Source: JACKJK01 sp046159835 | Lineage (GTDB): Bacteria > Pseudomonadota > Alphaproteobacteria > Rhizobiales > Tepidamorphaceae | Length of the DNA: 64,000 bases | Assembly (NCBI RefSeq): GCF_046159835.1 | Contig: NZ_JBJXCY010000002.1 | Span: 744,001-808,000 of the forward strand | Direction of reading: 5' to 3' | Shown here: in pieces, positions 56,838 to 64,000 of the stretch | Layout of the letters: the number at the start of each line of letters is the position of its first letter | Numbering within the stretch: the first letter of the stretch is position 1 | The notes under the pieces: generated by a model | Databases searched by the model: none | What the model was told of the DNA's origin: nothing | The model's input: only the letters and a program-made list of their open reading frames with translations | Translations under genes and position numbers: made by a program

Positions 56838-58484
56838 TTAAACCAGCCCGTTGCGCACCAGCGCCCCGGCGAAGAACACCAGCCCGAACAGCAGCACGAA
56901 GGCACCGGCACCAAGCTCGATGGCAAACGCGATCGTCGCCGCCGTTTCCGGTGAACGCGACAGGCGCTCGACGAGATTGCGCGCGCCGAGCGCAGACGTA
57001 GCGATGGCCGCCGTGATGCCGCCGGTGCCGACCGCCATAGCCACAGTCCCTGCGATGCCGAGCGCGAACATGCCCTGCGCAAAGCAGAACACGAGCAGGA
57101 TCAGCGCGCCGCTGCATGGCCTGATGCCGACCGCCATGATCGCGCCCCATGCCGCCTTCCAGCTCAGGGGCTGCGCCATGTCATCGATGTCGGGCGCATG
57201 GGTGTGGCCGCAACAGGACCCGTCAGCCAAGTGCACGTGGTCATGCCCGTGGTGAGGCACCGGCCCGCCCGCACCTGCGGTCGCCATGACGGCCTGCGGG
57301 CGCAGGCCAACGGCGCGCCACACGAGCCACGCGCCGATGGCGATGATGAGCACGTAGCTCAGCAGTTCGAGGATGCCGCTTGCCCGCGTCATGCTGGCGC
57401 TCGTCATGCGCAGGATCAACGTCATCACGCCGACAATGGTGATGGCTGACACGGCCTGCAGCATGGCCGCGAGGAAAGCGATCAGCGCACCGCGCCGCGC
57501 CGTCTCCCGGTTGGCCAGTACGTAGGACGAGATCACCGCCTTGCCGTGCCCAGGGCCTGCGGCATGGAGCACACCGTAGATGAAGGCGAAGGCCAGCACC
57601 GTGAAGGCTGCCATGGGGTTGGTGCGGGTCTCGGTCACCGCCGCAGTCACCATCTGGTAAAACCGCGATTGCTGCGCCGCGACCCAGCCGAGGAAGCCGG
57701 AGAACAGACCGCCTTCGTTCGGGTTGAACCCCTGCTCGACAGGCGCAACGCCGAACGGCGTGCCGCTTGGCTTGATCTCGCGCGGCGCGGGCGCGGCGGT
57801 CGCGACCACCGTGCCGCAGGTGACGATCAGCTTGTTCTCGATGTCGGACACCAGGCCCAGATATTCTTCCGGCAGGTCCCGCATCTCGGCGGGAAGCTCG
57901 GACAGCTTGGCCTGCGCCTCGGCATCCATGGGCTTGGGCCGCTGCACCTTCAGGGAGCAATCGTCCGGCGCGTTGATCAGCTCGGCGGTGTTCGTCTCCG
58001 CCAGCTTGAAGGCGACGAAATATTCCGGGTCGTAGATGTCGATATCGACGCGCTTGTTGCGCGCGTCGTAGGGCGTTTCCAGCGGCAGCGTGTAGTGCAG
58101 CGTCAGTTCGCCGTTGACCGAGCGTTCGAGGTGGTAGTCCTTCGGCGCGGCATAGGGCGGCTCGTCGTTGCCGGAAAAGACGAAGGTGAAGAAGTCGAAT
58201 TCCTTCAGGGATTCCGCGTTGACCTTCGCAAGCGGCTGCAGTTCCTCGTCCGAGTACCGCCCGTCACCGTTCGCATCGAGCCCTTCGACAGCATAGATGC
58301 TGAACGGCAGGTCGAACTCCCACACATGGCGGATTTCCGTGATCGCGCCATCGCCGTTGAAGACGATCTGGCTCTTCGACGTCACGAAGACATGCGGATG
58401 CGCCAGCGCGGTCCCCACCGTGGCGACGACCGCCAGCAGGGCTGCGAAAACCAGAAACCGAACCGATCCGTGCCGCTTCATCAT
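56838..58484 (-). CDS. DUF1007-NicO nickel/cobalt transporter fusion
   Basis: About 548 residues. A signal-like helix precedes a periplasmic DUF1007 domain (about 25-230, starting AHPHVFVTSKSQIVFN), which includes an EF-hand-like loop DANGDGRYSDEEL. The C-terminal half is a NicO/RcnA-type transporter with about six membrane helices, the motif HAAGPGHGKAVISSYVLA and a metal-binding His-rich loop HHGHDHVHLADGSCCGHTH. It moves nickel or cobalt; direction is not clear. Convergence with the cobalt nitrile hydratase operon suggests supply of the cofactor. The start is ATG 58484 or 58481. Confidence 0.87.
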   Translation of the reverse strand: MMKRHGSVRFLVFAALLAVVATVGTALAHPHVFVTSKSQIVFNGDGAITEIRHVWEFDLPFSIYAVEGLDANGDGRYSDEELQPLAKVNAESLKEFDFFTFVFSGNDEPPYAAPKDYHLERSVNGELTLHYTLPLETPYDARNKRVDIDIYDPEYFVAFKLAETNTAELINAPDDCSLKVQRPKPMDAEAQAKLSELPAEMRDLPEEYLGLVSDIENKLIVTCGTVVATAAPAPREIKPSGTPFGVAPVEQGFNPNEGGLFSGFLGWVAAQQSRFYQMVTAAVTETRTNPMAAFTVLAFAFIYGVLHAAGPGHGKAVISSYVLANRETARRGALIAFLAAMLQAVSAITIVGVMTLILRMTSASMTRASGILELLSYVLIIAIGAWLVWRAVGLRPQAVMATAGAGGPVPHHGHDHVHLADGSCCGHTHAPDIDDMAQPLSWKAAWGAIMAVGIRPCSGALILLVFCFAQGMFALGIAGTVAMAVGTGGITAAIATSALGARNLVERLSRSPETAATIAFAIELGAGAFVLLFGLVFFAGALVRNGLV

Positions 58485-58532
58485 GGCGCGCACGTTACCC
58501 TGATTTGCGCCGGAATGAAGGCATCCGAAGTT

Positions 58533-60773
58533 CTATTCTTCGAGTTTCGGCTTCCAGCGCGACAGCAGCGCCGCATTCGACACGACCGACACCGAACTCA
58601 TCGCCATCGCCGCCCCGGCAACCGCAGGTGTCAGCAGCCCGAGTGCTGCCAGCGGAATGCCGACCACGTTGTAGACGAAGGCCCAGAACAGGTTCTGCCG
58701 GATCTTCGACAGCGTCCGCTTCGCGATGTCGCAGGTCGCCGGCACCAGCCGCAGGTCGGAGCGCATCAGCGCGATGTCGGCGGTTTCCAGCGCAACGTCA
58801 CTGCCCGATCCCATGGCGATCCCGACATCCGCTGTCGCCAGCGCCGGGGCGTCGTTGATCCCGTCGCCGACCATCGCAACCGTCTTCCCCTCGCCCTGCA
58901 GGCGGGCGATCTCGCGCGACTTGCCGTCGGGCTTCATCCGGGCGGCGAAGTCCGCAACGCCGGTTTCCGACGCGACGATCCGCGCGGCGTCCTCTAGGTC
59001 GCCGGTCAGCATCCTTGTGCGGATGTTGCGCGCCGCCAGTTGCGCCATGGCGCTTGCAGCTTCCGCGCGCGGCTGGTCCCGCAAACCGATCAGGCCGATG
59101 AAGACACCATCCCGCGCCACGGCGACCGGCGTTGCAGCCGGATCGTTCAGCCGGGATGCCACACCCGGTATGCCGCGTTCGACGAGGAAATCCGGCTGTC
59201 CGGCAATGATCGCCTGCCCCCCGACGCGGCCTTCGACACCCTTGCCGGGGGCAGCCGAGACATCGCTTGCTTCTGCAAGGCCCAGTCCGCGTGCCTCGGC
59301 TTCGTCCAGAAGTCCGCGTGCCAGCGGGTGCGCATTGCCCTGCTGGATGGCTGCCGCCAGCCCGACGAGGTCGTCCTCGCTGACGCCGCTCGGCTGAATG
59401 GTCGCCACGCGCGGCTCGCCGAGCGTCAGGGTGCCGGTCTTGTCGAAGACGAACGTGTCGGCACGCGCCACGGCTTCCAGCGCCTCGATGTCGCGCACGA
59501 GGATGCCCGAACGCGCCGCAGCGCCGGTACCGGCCAACAGCGCCGTGGGTGCCGCAAGGCCGAGCGCGCAGGGGCACGCGATGACGAGGACGGAGACGGC
59601 GGCAACCAGTGCCGTCTCGAATGTGCCGCCGACGATCAGCCAACCGGCAAACGTGATGACGGCCAGCACGAGAACGGCGGGCACGAACACGCCCGCTATC
59701 CGGTCCACCAGCTTCTGGACCGGTGCCTTGCCCGATTGCGCGGCCTCGACCATGCGCAACATGCGCGCGATCGTCGTGTCTTCGCCGGTGGCGGTTACGT
59801 CGATCACCAGCCGCCCGTTGCCGTTGACCGTGCCTTCCACGACGCGCGCGCCGGTTTCCTTGAGGACGGGGTGGCTCTCGCCGGTGACGAGCGACTCGTC
59901 GACCTCCGAAACGCCGGACGACACGACACCGTCGACGGGAATGCGCGCGCCCGGCGCGACCGCGACCTGCATGCCGGTGACGAGATCGCCGACCGCGACC
60001 TCGCGCTCGTGGCCGTTTTCGATCACGCGCGCACTCTGCGGGCGCAGCGAGGCAAGCGCGCGAATGGCATCACCCGCTCTCGCCTTGGCTCGCGTTTCCA
60101 GAACCTTGCCGAAAAGCACCAGCGTCAGGATGACGGCCGCCCCCTCGAAATAGAGGTGGCCGCGCGCGCCCGCGCCCTGCATGACAACCAGCACGAGGCT
60201 GTAGCCCCACGCGGCGGTGGTCCCCACCGCGACGAGCGTGTCCATGGTGAAGCTGCCGGTCTTCAGCGCCTTCCATGCGCCGCGATAGAAGCGCGCGCCA
60301 ACGGCAAACTGAACGATGGTACCGAGTACCGCTTCCACGAAAACCGGCAGGTGCCACGCCTGCCCGGCAACCATGCCGATCATCGGCACCACCAGCGGCA
60401 GGGTCAGCAGCGTGGCGATGACCAGCAGCACGACTTCGCGGCGCATCTTGCCACGCGCTTCCGTCTCGGCGCGCTCACGTGCCCGGGCGCGCTCAGCCGC
60501 GTCCTTGCTGCGGGGCCGGGCGGTATAGCCGGCCTCCTGAACCGCTTGCGCCAGTGCGTCACCGGCATCGCTGCGGTCGCCCGCGTAGCGAATGTCGGCG
60601 CGCGCCAGCGCGAGGTTGATGTTGGCTTCCTGCACGCCGGGAACGGCGGCAAGCGCCTTTTCCACCCGCGAGACGCAGCCCGCGCAGCTCATGCCGTCCA
60701 CGTCGAGCGTGATCTGGCGTGTGGCGTCCGCCGATGTGCCTTGGGGGGTCGCGATTGTTTCGTCGCGCTTCAT
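58533..60773 (-). CDS. copA: Copper-exporting P-type ATPase
   Basis: 746 residues, a P1B ATPase of the inner membrane. One heavy-metal-binding domain holds [15 protein letters not shown] near residue 29. The transmembrane metal site is [10 protein letters not shown], phosphorylation site [10 protein letters not shown], the P1B hallmark HPLARG, and the hinge [23 protein letters not shown] with the downstream Asn-Ala-Ala-Leu-Leu and Met-Ser-Ser near the C-terminus indicate monovalent copper. ATG 60773 follows AGGAG by eight bases. A CueR-type promoter lies directly upstream, so copper should induce it; cueR itself is not in the window. Confidence 0.94.
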   Translation of the reverse strand: MKRDETIATPQGTSADATRQITLDVDGMSCAGCVSRVEKALAAVPGVQEANINLALARADIRYAGDRSDAGDALAQAVQEAGYTARPRSKDAAERARARERAETEARGKMRREVVLLVIATLLTLPLVVPMIGMVAGQAWHLPVFVEAVLGTIVQFAVGARFYRGAWKALKTGSFTMDTLVAVGTTAAWGYSLVLVVMQGAGARGHLYFEGAAVILTLVLFGKVLETRAKARAGDAIRALASLRPQSARVIENGHEREVAVGDLVTGMQVAVAPGARIPVDGVVSSGVSEVDESLVTGESHPVLKETGARVVEGTVNGNGRLVIDVTATGEDTTIARMLRMVEAAQSGKAPVQKLVDRIAGVFVPAVLVLAVITFAGWLIVGGTFETALVAAVSVLVIACPCALGLAAPTALLAGTGAAARSGILVRDIEALEAVARADTFVFDKTGTLTLGEPRVATIQPSGVSEDDLVGLAAAIQQGNAHPLARGLLDEAEARGLGLAEASDVSAAPGKGVEGRVGGQAIIAGQPDFLVERGIPGVASRLNDPAATPVAVARDGVFIGLIGLRDQPRAEAASAMAQLAARNIRTRMLTGDLEDAARIVASETGVADFAARMKPDGKSREIARLQGEGKTVAMVGDGINDAPALATADVGIAMGSGSDVALETADIALMRSDLRLVPATCDIAKRTLSKIRQNLFWAFVYNVVGIPLAALGLLTPAVAGAAMAMSSVSVVSNAALLSRWKPKLEE

Positions 60774-60804
60774 CGATCTGGCTCCTGATCTGCCTGTTGG
60801 ACGA

Positions 60805-60835
60805 CAGATAGGGCTTCCAGTAACTGGAAGGTCAA
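60805..60835 (-). promoter_or_regulatory. CueR/MerR-type copper promoter of copA
   Basis: On the minus strand, -35 TTGACC (60835-60830) and -10 TATCTG (60810-60805) are 19 bases apart, the over-long spacing of MerR-family promoters. The spacer carries the dyad CTTCCAG-TTA-CTGGAAG, nearly identical to known CueR operators. Confidence 0.9.
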
Positions 60836-60842
60836 GAGGTGG

Positions 60843-61658
60843 TCAGTCGGTGAGGCGGTCGAGATCGAAGGTGGAGATTTCGGCGATCAGTGTCGCGAGC
60901 CGTTTCGCCTGGTGGTCGGCGATGGCCGCGCCCTTCTCCGCCGTCGCGGCTGCCGCGTTTCCCACCGCGCCGCTGGCGTTGAGGTCGCCCGTCGCCCAGG
61001 CGAACCCGGTCGGCCCGTTGCCGCGAAGAATCTCGAACTCGCTCTCCATGGCTTGTGCCGAGGACATGAAGTTGTCCGCCGCGTCCATGTTCACGAGGTC
61101 CGGGCGCAGGTGCAGCATCAGCGACGTCTCGATGTCGCCGCCATGGATGCCGAAGCGCGCTTCATCCGGGTCGATCACCCCGTCCGGCAAACCCATCCGC
61201 ATGAAGCTCGTCGGCACGACGAACATGTCCGCATCCATGCGCAATTGCCGCGCGGCGATGCCCATGCTTTCCGAGTTGCCGCCGTGGGAGGACAGGATCA
61301 GCAGCCGGCGGATACCCGATGCCGCGATCCCGTGACCGATCTCGACCAGCGTGTCGGTGAGCGTGCGTGCGTCGAGCGACAATGTGCCCGCGAAACGCTC
61401 GTGCTCGTCGCTCTTGCCAACCGGCAGGCAGGGACACGACAGCACGTCACACGCCCCGCCCCACAGGGCCTGAACCCGGTCGAGCAGCATGTCGTTGAGG
61501 ATCAGGTCCGTGCCGAACGGCAGGTGCGGGCCATGCTGCTCCACCGCCGCGACCGGCAGGATCGCGACCGCCGAGGCAAGGTCGATCCGCTCAAGGTCCG
61601 CGCGTCCCGTCTCGCTCCACCGGCGCCACTTGCCGCGCTTCTGACCGTCTGTGCTCAT
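60843..61658 (-). CDS. Creatininase family amidohydrolase
   Basis: 271 residues. Metal-binding motifs are seen in VEQHGPHLPFGTDLIL (Glu, His, His, Asp), SSHGGNSESM (His) and IHGGDIETSLM (Glu). The family includes creatinine amidohydrolase, mycofactocin MftE and formamide hydrolases of flavin synthesis; this one has no mycofactocin or riboflavin neighbours. It is probably cytoplasmic. The frame is open upstream, but ATG 61658 (MSTDGQKRGKW) gives normal length. It is divergent from an SsuB-like ATPase gene 93 bases away, which may share its substrate range. Confidence 0.88.
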   Translation of the reverse strand: MSTDGQKRGKWRRWSETGRADLERIDLASAVAILPVAAVEQHGPHLPFGTDLILNDMLLDRVQALWGGACDVLSCPCLPVGKSDEHERFAGTLSLDARTLTDTLVEIGHGIAASGIRRLLILSSHGGNSESMGIAARQLRMDADMFVVPTSFMRMGLPDGVIDPDEARFGIHGGDIETSLMLHLRPDLVNMDAADNFMSSAQAMESEFEILRGNGPTGFAWATGDLNASGAVGNAAAATAEKGAAIADHQAKRLATLIAEISTFDLDRLTD

Positions 61659-61751
61659 GTCTCTTCCGGCTTTCCTCGCCAATGTCGGGCGCACGCTACC
61701 GGCGGCACCGCGTCTCTGGCAATCCTTCACCGCCCGGTTTACCTGTTGAGG

Positions 61752-62528
61752 ATGAACGCCCCACCGCCACCCGCGCGCGCCGACGCAGGCCAGACGGCCC
61801 TTCGCCTCGATGATGTCGAGGTGACGTTCGACGGCGAGGTGACCGCACTGAAGCACCTCGACCTGACCGTGCGGACCGGCGAATTCCTCACGCTCCTGGG
61901 CGCATCGGGAACAGGCAAGTCCACCATCCTGCGGCTGATGGCGGGCCTGCTGGCTCCGACTTCCGGCACCATCGAACGCGACGCGGACATTTCCCGGCGC
62001 GGCGGCACGGCGATGGTCTTCCAGGATGCCGCCCTGATGGACTGGGCAAGCGTGCGCGACAATGTCTGGCTACCGCTGCGCTTTGCCGGTGTCTCTCGCC
62101 GCGATGCGACGCCAGAGATCGATGCCGCGCTGGAAACGGTCGGGCTGTCGAACCGTGCCGACGCGCTGCCGAAAGAGCTTTCCGGCGGCATGGCGATGCG
62201 CGTCTCCATTGCCCGCGCACTCGTCACCCGCCCCCGCCTGTTGCTGCTGGACGAACCCTTCGGCGCGCTGGACGAGATGACGCGTTTCCGCCTCAACGAT
62301 GAGATCCTCGACCTGTGGCAGACGCGCGGACTGACGGTGGTCCTCGTCACGCATTCCGTGTTCGAGGCCGCCTTCATGTCGCAGCGCGTCGCGATCCTGT
62401 CCGGCAGCCCGGCAAACGTCAGCACCACCATCGATTTGCCGGACGTGGTCCGCGACGCGACCTATCGGGAAAGCGCCGAATACCTGAATGTTGCGCGAAA
62501 ACTGTCCCAAACACTCGCAAATCCGTGA
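61752..62528 (+). CDS. ABC transporter ATP-binding protein, SsuB/TauB/NrtD type (orphan)
   Basis: 258 residues. Walker A LLGASGTGKSTILRL, Q-loop VFQDAALMDWASVRDN, signature LSGGMAMRVSIARAL and Walker B LLLLDEPFGALDEMT are complete. The Q-loop context and GALDEMTR are those of nitrate/sulfonate/taurine-type importers. No permease or binding protein of that system lies next to it: the flanking genes are a creatininase family enzyme and a MarR regulator. It may serve a transporter encoded elsewhere. ATG 61752 directly follows GAGG, an unusually short spacing. Confidence 0.88.
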   Translation: MNAPPPPARADAGQTALRLDDVEVTFDGEVTALKHLDLTVRTGEFLTLLGASGTGKSTILRLMAGLLAPTSGTIERDADISRRGGTAMVFQDAALMDWASVRDNVWLPLRFAGVSRRDATPEIDAALETVGLSNRADALPKELSGGMAMRVSIARALVTRPRLLLLDEPFGALDEMTRFRLNDEILDLWQTRGLTVVLVTHSVFEAAFMSQRVAILSGSPANVSTTIDLPDVVRDATYRESAEYLNVARKLSQTLANP

Positions 62529-62636
62529 CGATCTCAAGTTTTTGACCGTTACGGTATTTGACCCGAGGGGCTGAACAGTCCACACTTTACGTGTCGGCAT
62601 TCAAGGTCCGGCTGACCCGAGGGGGACGGGGCTGCC

Positions 62637-63074
62637 ATGAAGAGCTGGTACGAGGACTCTTTGAGTTATCAGCTGTTGCGCGCTGCACGGCTGCACCGTA
62701 CGCGCGCGGCAAGTTACCTGGCCGAAATCGGCATCCATCCCGGACAGGAAACGGTTCTGCTGTCGCTGGCCGACAATGACGGCCAGTCCATGACGGCCTT
62801 GTCCGTTGCACTTGGCGTCAAGCCGCCGACCATCACCAAGATGATCGCCCGCATGGGAACGCAAGGGTTGCTGACGCGCTCGACCGCCGAACAGGACAAG
62901 CGCAGCTTCACCGTCACGCTCACCGACCTTGGCCGCGAGAAGGCAACCAGCCTCAAGAAGCTGTGGAAGCGGCTCGAAAAGGAAGCTATGAGCGGTCTGG
63001 AAGAACGTGACCGCAAACGGTTTTCGAAGCTGCTCGGCCAGGTGTCGACAAATCTGGCCGCGCCCGAAGCCTGA
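62637..63074 (+). CDS. MarR family transcriptional regulator
   Basis: 145 residues, a winged-helix dimer. LSYQLLRAARLHRTRAASYL is the dimer helix region. The recognition helix lies in LGVKPPTITKMIARM, and the wing contains TRSTAEQDKRSFTVTLT with the conserved Asp-x-Arg. Ligand and targets are unknown. It is 20 bases before the aminotransferase gene on the same strand and might be co-transcribed with it. Confidence 0.9.
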   Translation: MKSWYEDSLSYQLLRAARLHRTRAASYLAEIGIHPGQETVLLSLADNDGQSMTALSVALGVKPPTITKMIARMGTQGLLTRSTAEQDKRSFTVTLTDLGREKATSLKKLWKRLEKEAMSGLEERDRKRFSKLLGQVSTNLAAPEA

Positions 63075-63094
63075 AGGCCCTGGAGCTGCATCAA

Positions 63095-64000
63095 TTGCTC
63101 GACACGATCGACGGTTTCGACCGCATCGGCGATGAGAACGCCTTTGCCGTCCTCGCCCGCGCAACCGCCCTTGGCGACAAGGGCATGGACATCATCAATC
63201 TCGGCATCGGCCAGCCGGATTTCCCGACCCCGCCGCACATCGTCGAGGCCGCCGTCCGCTCGCTGCGCGACGGCCACCACGGTTACACGGCCGCCAACGG
63301 CATCGCACCGCTGCGCGCCGCCGTCTGCGCCGACCTGCACCGGCGGCTGTCTGTCGAGGTTGACCCCGACAACGTGATGATCGTGCCGGGCGGCAAGGTG
63401 ACGATGTTCGCCGCGATCCTGATGTTCGGCCAGCCCGGCGTCGAGATCATGTATCCAGACCCCGGCTTCCCGATCTATCGCTCGATGATCGAGTTCACCG
63501 GCGCAAAGCCCGTCCCGATCCCCATGCGCGAGGAAAGCGGCTTCGCGTTTTCGGCGGATGAAACCCTGTCGCTCATCACGAACAAGACCCGGCTGATCAT
63601 CCTGAACTCGCCGGCAAACCCCACCGGCGGTGTCACGCCGCCGGAAGAAATCGACGCGCTCGTTGCCGGGCTTGAGGCGCACCCGAACGTTGCTATCCTG
63701 TCCGACGAGATCTACGGCCAGATGACCTATGACGGGCTGGAACACCGCAGCCTGCTGACCTATCCGCAGCTGCGCGACCGGCTGATCCTGCTCGACGGCT
63801 GGTCCAAGACCTACGCGATGACAGGCTGGCGGCTCGGCTATTCGGTCTGGCCGGATGCACTGGCCGACAAGGCGCGCAAGCTGGCGGTCAACTCGTGGTC
63901 CTGCGTGAACGCCACCGCCCAGCACGGCGGGTTGGCCGCGCTGGAAGGCCCGCAGGACTGCGTGTCGGAAATGATGGCAGCGTTCGAGCGCCGCCGTGCG
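63095..64000 (+). CDS. PLP-dependent aminotransferase class I/II (5' part)
   Basis: 302 residues are visible before the window ends; the family is about 390 long. INLGIGQPDFPTPPHI, NSPANPTGGV, SDEIYGQMTYDG and the PLP-lysine block GWSKTYAMTGWRLGYSVW are clear, placing it with aspartate/aromatic-type fold I aminotransferases. The donor and acceptor are not known. The start is read as TTG 63095, nine bases after GGAG, since no ATG lies near the expected N-terminus; CTG 63080 is less likely. An aromatic transaminase would fit the aryl-pyruvate oxidoreductase in this window, but that is a guess. Confidence 0.88.
   Translation, partial: MLDTIDGFDRIGDENAFAVLARATALGDKGMDIINLGIGQPDFPTPPHIVEAAVRSLRDGHHGYTAANGIAPLRAAVCADLHRRLSVEVDPDNVMIVPGGKVTMFAAILMFGQPGVEIMYPDPGFPIYRSMIEFTGAKPVPIPMREESGFAFSADETLSLITNKTRLIILNSPANPTGGVTPPEEIDALVAGLEAHPNVAILSDEIYGQMTYDGLEHRSLLTYPQLRDRLILLDGWSKTYAMTGWRLGYSVWPDALADKARKLAVNSWSCVNATAQHGGLAALEGPQDCVSEMMAAFERRRA

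Overview
The window is a GC-rich stretch of alphaproteobacterial chromosome, most probably from the Hyphomicrobiales (Rhizobiales). Several things point that way. It opens with the end of a very-long-chain lipid A cluster (dehydrogenase plus an LpxXL-type acyltransferase). It carries cpdR beside an N-formylglutamate amidohydrolase. It has an alpha-r8/MmgR-type small RNA near a HisN-type phosphatase, an hsp20 gene behind a ROSE-like leader, and a core block of ltaE, gltBD, lytic transglycosylase and galU, an order I recall from Sinorhizobium. I see no rRNA, tRNA, insertion sequence, phage, plasmid or CRISPR signature, so this reads as stable chromosome with an accessory-metabolism second half.

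Left part (1-27300) is mostly core. In order: lipid A acylation; cpdR (minus strand); a formylglutamate amidohydrolase; the small RNA (minus strand); an MFS exporter/importer; hisN; a lysophospholipase-like hydrolase; hsp20 with an RpoH-type promoter, a thermometer-like leader and a strong terminator; threonine aldolase; glutamate synthase gltBD; an SGNH (DUF459) secreted protein; an MltB-type lytic transglycosylase; galE and galU; an outer-membrane barrel protein; kdsD; a motAB stator pair; NfeD plus an SPFH/stomatin protein; and ferrochelatase. Two sites resembling the CtrA consensus (TTAA-N7-TTAA) precede kdsD and motA.

Middle part (27500-44400) holds a sensory module: a receiver protein that lacks its phosphorylatable Asp, an intact Rcp/CheY-like receiver, and a PAS-GAF-PAS histidine kinase. 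After it comes a long minus-strand metabolic cluster, read from 44270 down to 30656: a fused indolepyruvate ferredoxin oxidoreductase, a Crp/Fnr regulator, a FadD-like CoA ligase, LivG, LivH, LivM, a binding protein, LivF, an SDR and a PaaK-like CoA ligase. The likely theme is uptake and CoA activation of aromatic or branched carboxylates together with oxidation of aryl-pyruvates. The exact substrate cannot be read from sequence.

Right part (44400-64000) is nitrogen and metal metabolism. AguA and AguB (agmatine to putrescine) flank a small mechanosensitive channel. A TakP-like TRAP transporter follows, with an unusually large DctQ and an 887-residue DctM carrying a long soluble coiled-coil-like tail. 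Next are a gamma-glutamyl hydrolase (peptidase C26), a haloacid-dehalogenase-type HAD, and a cobalt-type nitrile hydratase operon (alpha, beta, activator) that ends in a metallophosphoesterase with lost metal ligands. Beside it lie a DUF1007-NicO nickel/cobalt transporter fusion and a CopA copper ATPase with a textbook CueR-type promoter. The window closes with a creatininase-family amidohydrolase, an orphan SsuB/TauB-like ATPase, a MarR regulator and the first part of an aminotransferase cut by the window edge.

No wholly new system is certain. The best candidates for something undescribed are the TRAP transporter with a cytosolic-type tail, the nitrile hydratase operon with its degenerate phosphoesterase, the Asp-less receiver beside the kinase, and the 12-base element repeated three times around the small RNA.
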